From positions 2,790,001 through 2,854,000 of the forward strand of contig CP065007.1 of NCBI GenBank assembly GCA_016699715.1: a stretch of DNA of 64,000 nt. The letters are read 5' to 3'. The DNA comes from Candidatus Competibacteraceae bacterium. Its GTDB lineage: Bacteria > Pseudomonadota > Gammaproteobacteria > Competibacterales > Competibacteraceae. The position numbers were made by a program, and so were the translations under genes. Below, piece by piece: positions 61,949 to 64,000 of this stretch (its first letter is position 1; every line of letters begins with the position of its first letter). Below the pieces are notes generated by a model. That model was not told the origin of the DNA and did no database searches. It saw only the letters and a program-made list of their open reading frames with translations.

Positions 61949-62879
61949 TCATTCCAGCAAGCGCACCGCCTCGCCCAGCGGGCAGGCACGGATGGCCTCG
62001 GCCAGCAAGGCCATCACACGCTGGCGCGGAAAGCTCTTGCGCCAGGCTAGCGCCACCACCCGGGTTGGCGCCGGGTCCTCGAACGGCCGGACGCTGAGCA
62101 GATCGCTGGGGTAGGCGTAACCGCTGACCGAGGTATAGGGCAGCACCGTGATGCCGACTCCGGTGGTTACCATCAAGCGGATGGTTTCCAGCGAGCTGCC
62201 CTCCAGGGTTCTCTGCATGTTGTCCGAGGTTACGCTCAGCCGGTTGCACTCCGGGCAGAACCGCAACACCTGGTCGCGGAAACAGTGACCGGACCCCCAG
62301 CAGCAGCAGTTCCTGCCGGGCCAGGGTGGGGGCATCGACTTGCGTCACCGCCTCCAGCGGATGACCGAGCGGCATCAGTACCACGAACGGCTCCTCGTAC
62401 ACCGCTTGCGTCGCCACTCCCGGCTCGTCGAACGGCAGCGACAGAATCAGCACGTCCAGATCGCCGGTTCGGAGCCGTTCGCCCAGCGCCGCCGTGTAGT
62501 TCTCCTCGATTTGCAGCGGCATCTTGGGCGCGCGACGATGCAGCCGAGGGATCAAATGCGGCAGCAGGTAGGGGCCGATGGTATAGATGACCCCCAGCCG
62601 CAGCATCCCGACCAGATCGTCCTGGCCCTGGCTGGCGAGCTGCCTGACGACGGCGGCTTCCTCCAGCACCCGCTGGGCCTGTTCGACGATGCGCCGACCG
62701 ATGGGCGTCACCGTCATTTCGCCGGGACCGCGTTCGAACAGGGTCACGCCCAACTCGTCCTCCAGCTTGCGCACCGCCACGCTCAGCGTGGGCTGGCTGA
62801 TGTGACAGGATTCGGCGGCGTGGCCGAAATGCCGTTCGCGGGCAACCGCGACGATGTAGCGCAGTTCGTTCAGGGTCAT
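61949..62879 (-). pseudogene. oxyR: OxyR, LysR-type peroxide regulator, with a frameshift
   Basis: The first ~195 residues (62879 to about 62298) carry the HTH (MTLNELRYIVAVARERHFGH, ISQPTLSVAVRKLEDELGVT) and most of the sensor domain, ending ARQELLLLG. The rest continues in another frame: GSGHCFRDQVLRFCPECNR, then SSLETIRLMVTTGVGITVLP, to RLLE. The shift is at a run of five C on the plus strand (62294-62298); four would restore GHCF. Both redox cysteines are retained (GHC and RFC nine residues apart, the OxyR C199/C208 pair). Either this copy is inactivated or the C run is a sequence error. Confidence 0.85.
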
Positions 62880-63049
62880 GGCGACAACACTCGCGGCAGC
62901 CGGCGGCCGGATGGGCGCAACCCATGGCCGTCATGGACATAAATCGTGATTACGTGTAGCTTATGCGCGTTTTTCGCGCCCTGTAACGGGCCGCCGCGCA
63001 ACCCAGCGTTCAACACCTCGGTGGAAACCAAAACGAGTAAGGAGGGTCC

Positions 63050-64000
<951 letters not shown>

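Overview
The window is most likely chromosomal DNA of a high-GC gammaproteobacterium. Supporting evidence is a PqiABC operon, ZapE, a YrfG-type nucleotidase, an OxyR with both redox cysteines, MsrP, PurEK, NADP isocitrate dehydrogenase, a PEP-CTERM/exosortase-associated acyltransferase and tRNA genes with encoded CCA. The family cannot be fixed from sequence alone; a Competibacteraceae/Chromatiales-like organism is my guess. Most genes are GC-rich, and the insertion sequences and a few islands (1-1060, 24.4-25.4 kb) are visibly AT-rich.

Layout. 1-1.05 kb: AT-rich end of an exosortase-type locus (an edge-cut secreted protein and the acyltransferase). 1.1-6.9 kb: a TerD-trypsin fusion protein, then a tight operon of two single-domain PqiA proteins, PqiB and PqiC (lipid/paraquat-type intermembrane transport), then yrfG. 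6.9-12 kb: cysQ, zapE and a multi-PAS/GAF diguanylate cyclase. 12.3-17.6 kb: an orphan TAXI-type solute-binding protein translationally close to a MscS-type channel, converging on a second MscS-type gene that is frameshifted. 18.2-19.6 kb: an outer-membrane-like protein and a truncated DUF1254/DUF1214 protein.

19.6-34 kb is an IS graveyard. It holds a four-level nest (IS4-type > IS630-type > IS4-type > IS1595), a second nest (IS630/IS4) that breaks a formylglycine-generating-enzyme (SUMF1) gene, and an IS1380 element that truncates the same gene at its 5' end. Between the nests are an unknown coiled-coil gene, a broken Uma2 gene, an OmpR/EnvZ-type two-component pair and a DUF2789 gene. Exact target duplications let the order of insertion be read.

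34-43.5 kb: an RHH-like protein, tRNA-Arg, an AlkB-like dioxygenase with an NRDE protein, a FixJ-type regulator, then enoyl-CoA hydratase and acyl-CoA synthetase separated by an intact IS1595 copy. After these come tRNA-Leu, an EamA permease, a small zinc-ribbon protein and a 2OG-Fe(II) oxygenase whose N-terminus is an IS982 transposase fragment.

43.5-64 kb: a phospholipase D-VTT fusion with an EEP-family hydrolase, then genes that look like dissected parts of NdvB-type beta-1,2-glucan metabolism. These are a glycoamylase-like DUF3131 protein, a UgpC/MalK-type ATPase, a GH94 phosphorylase and a discoidin/six-hairpin glycosidase. A pair of DUF29 proteins, a STAS-like protein and a DJ-1/PfpI protein lie among them. 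The right end carries msrP, purE-purK, a frameshifted oxyR and the 5' part of icd.
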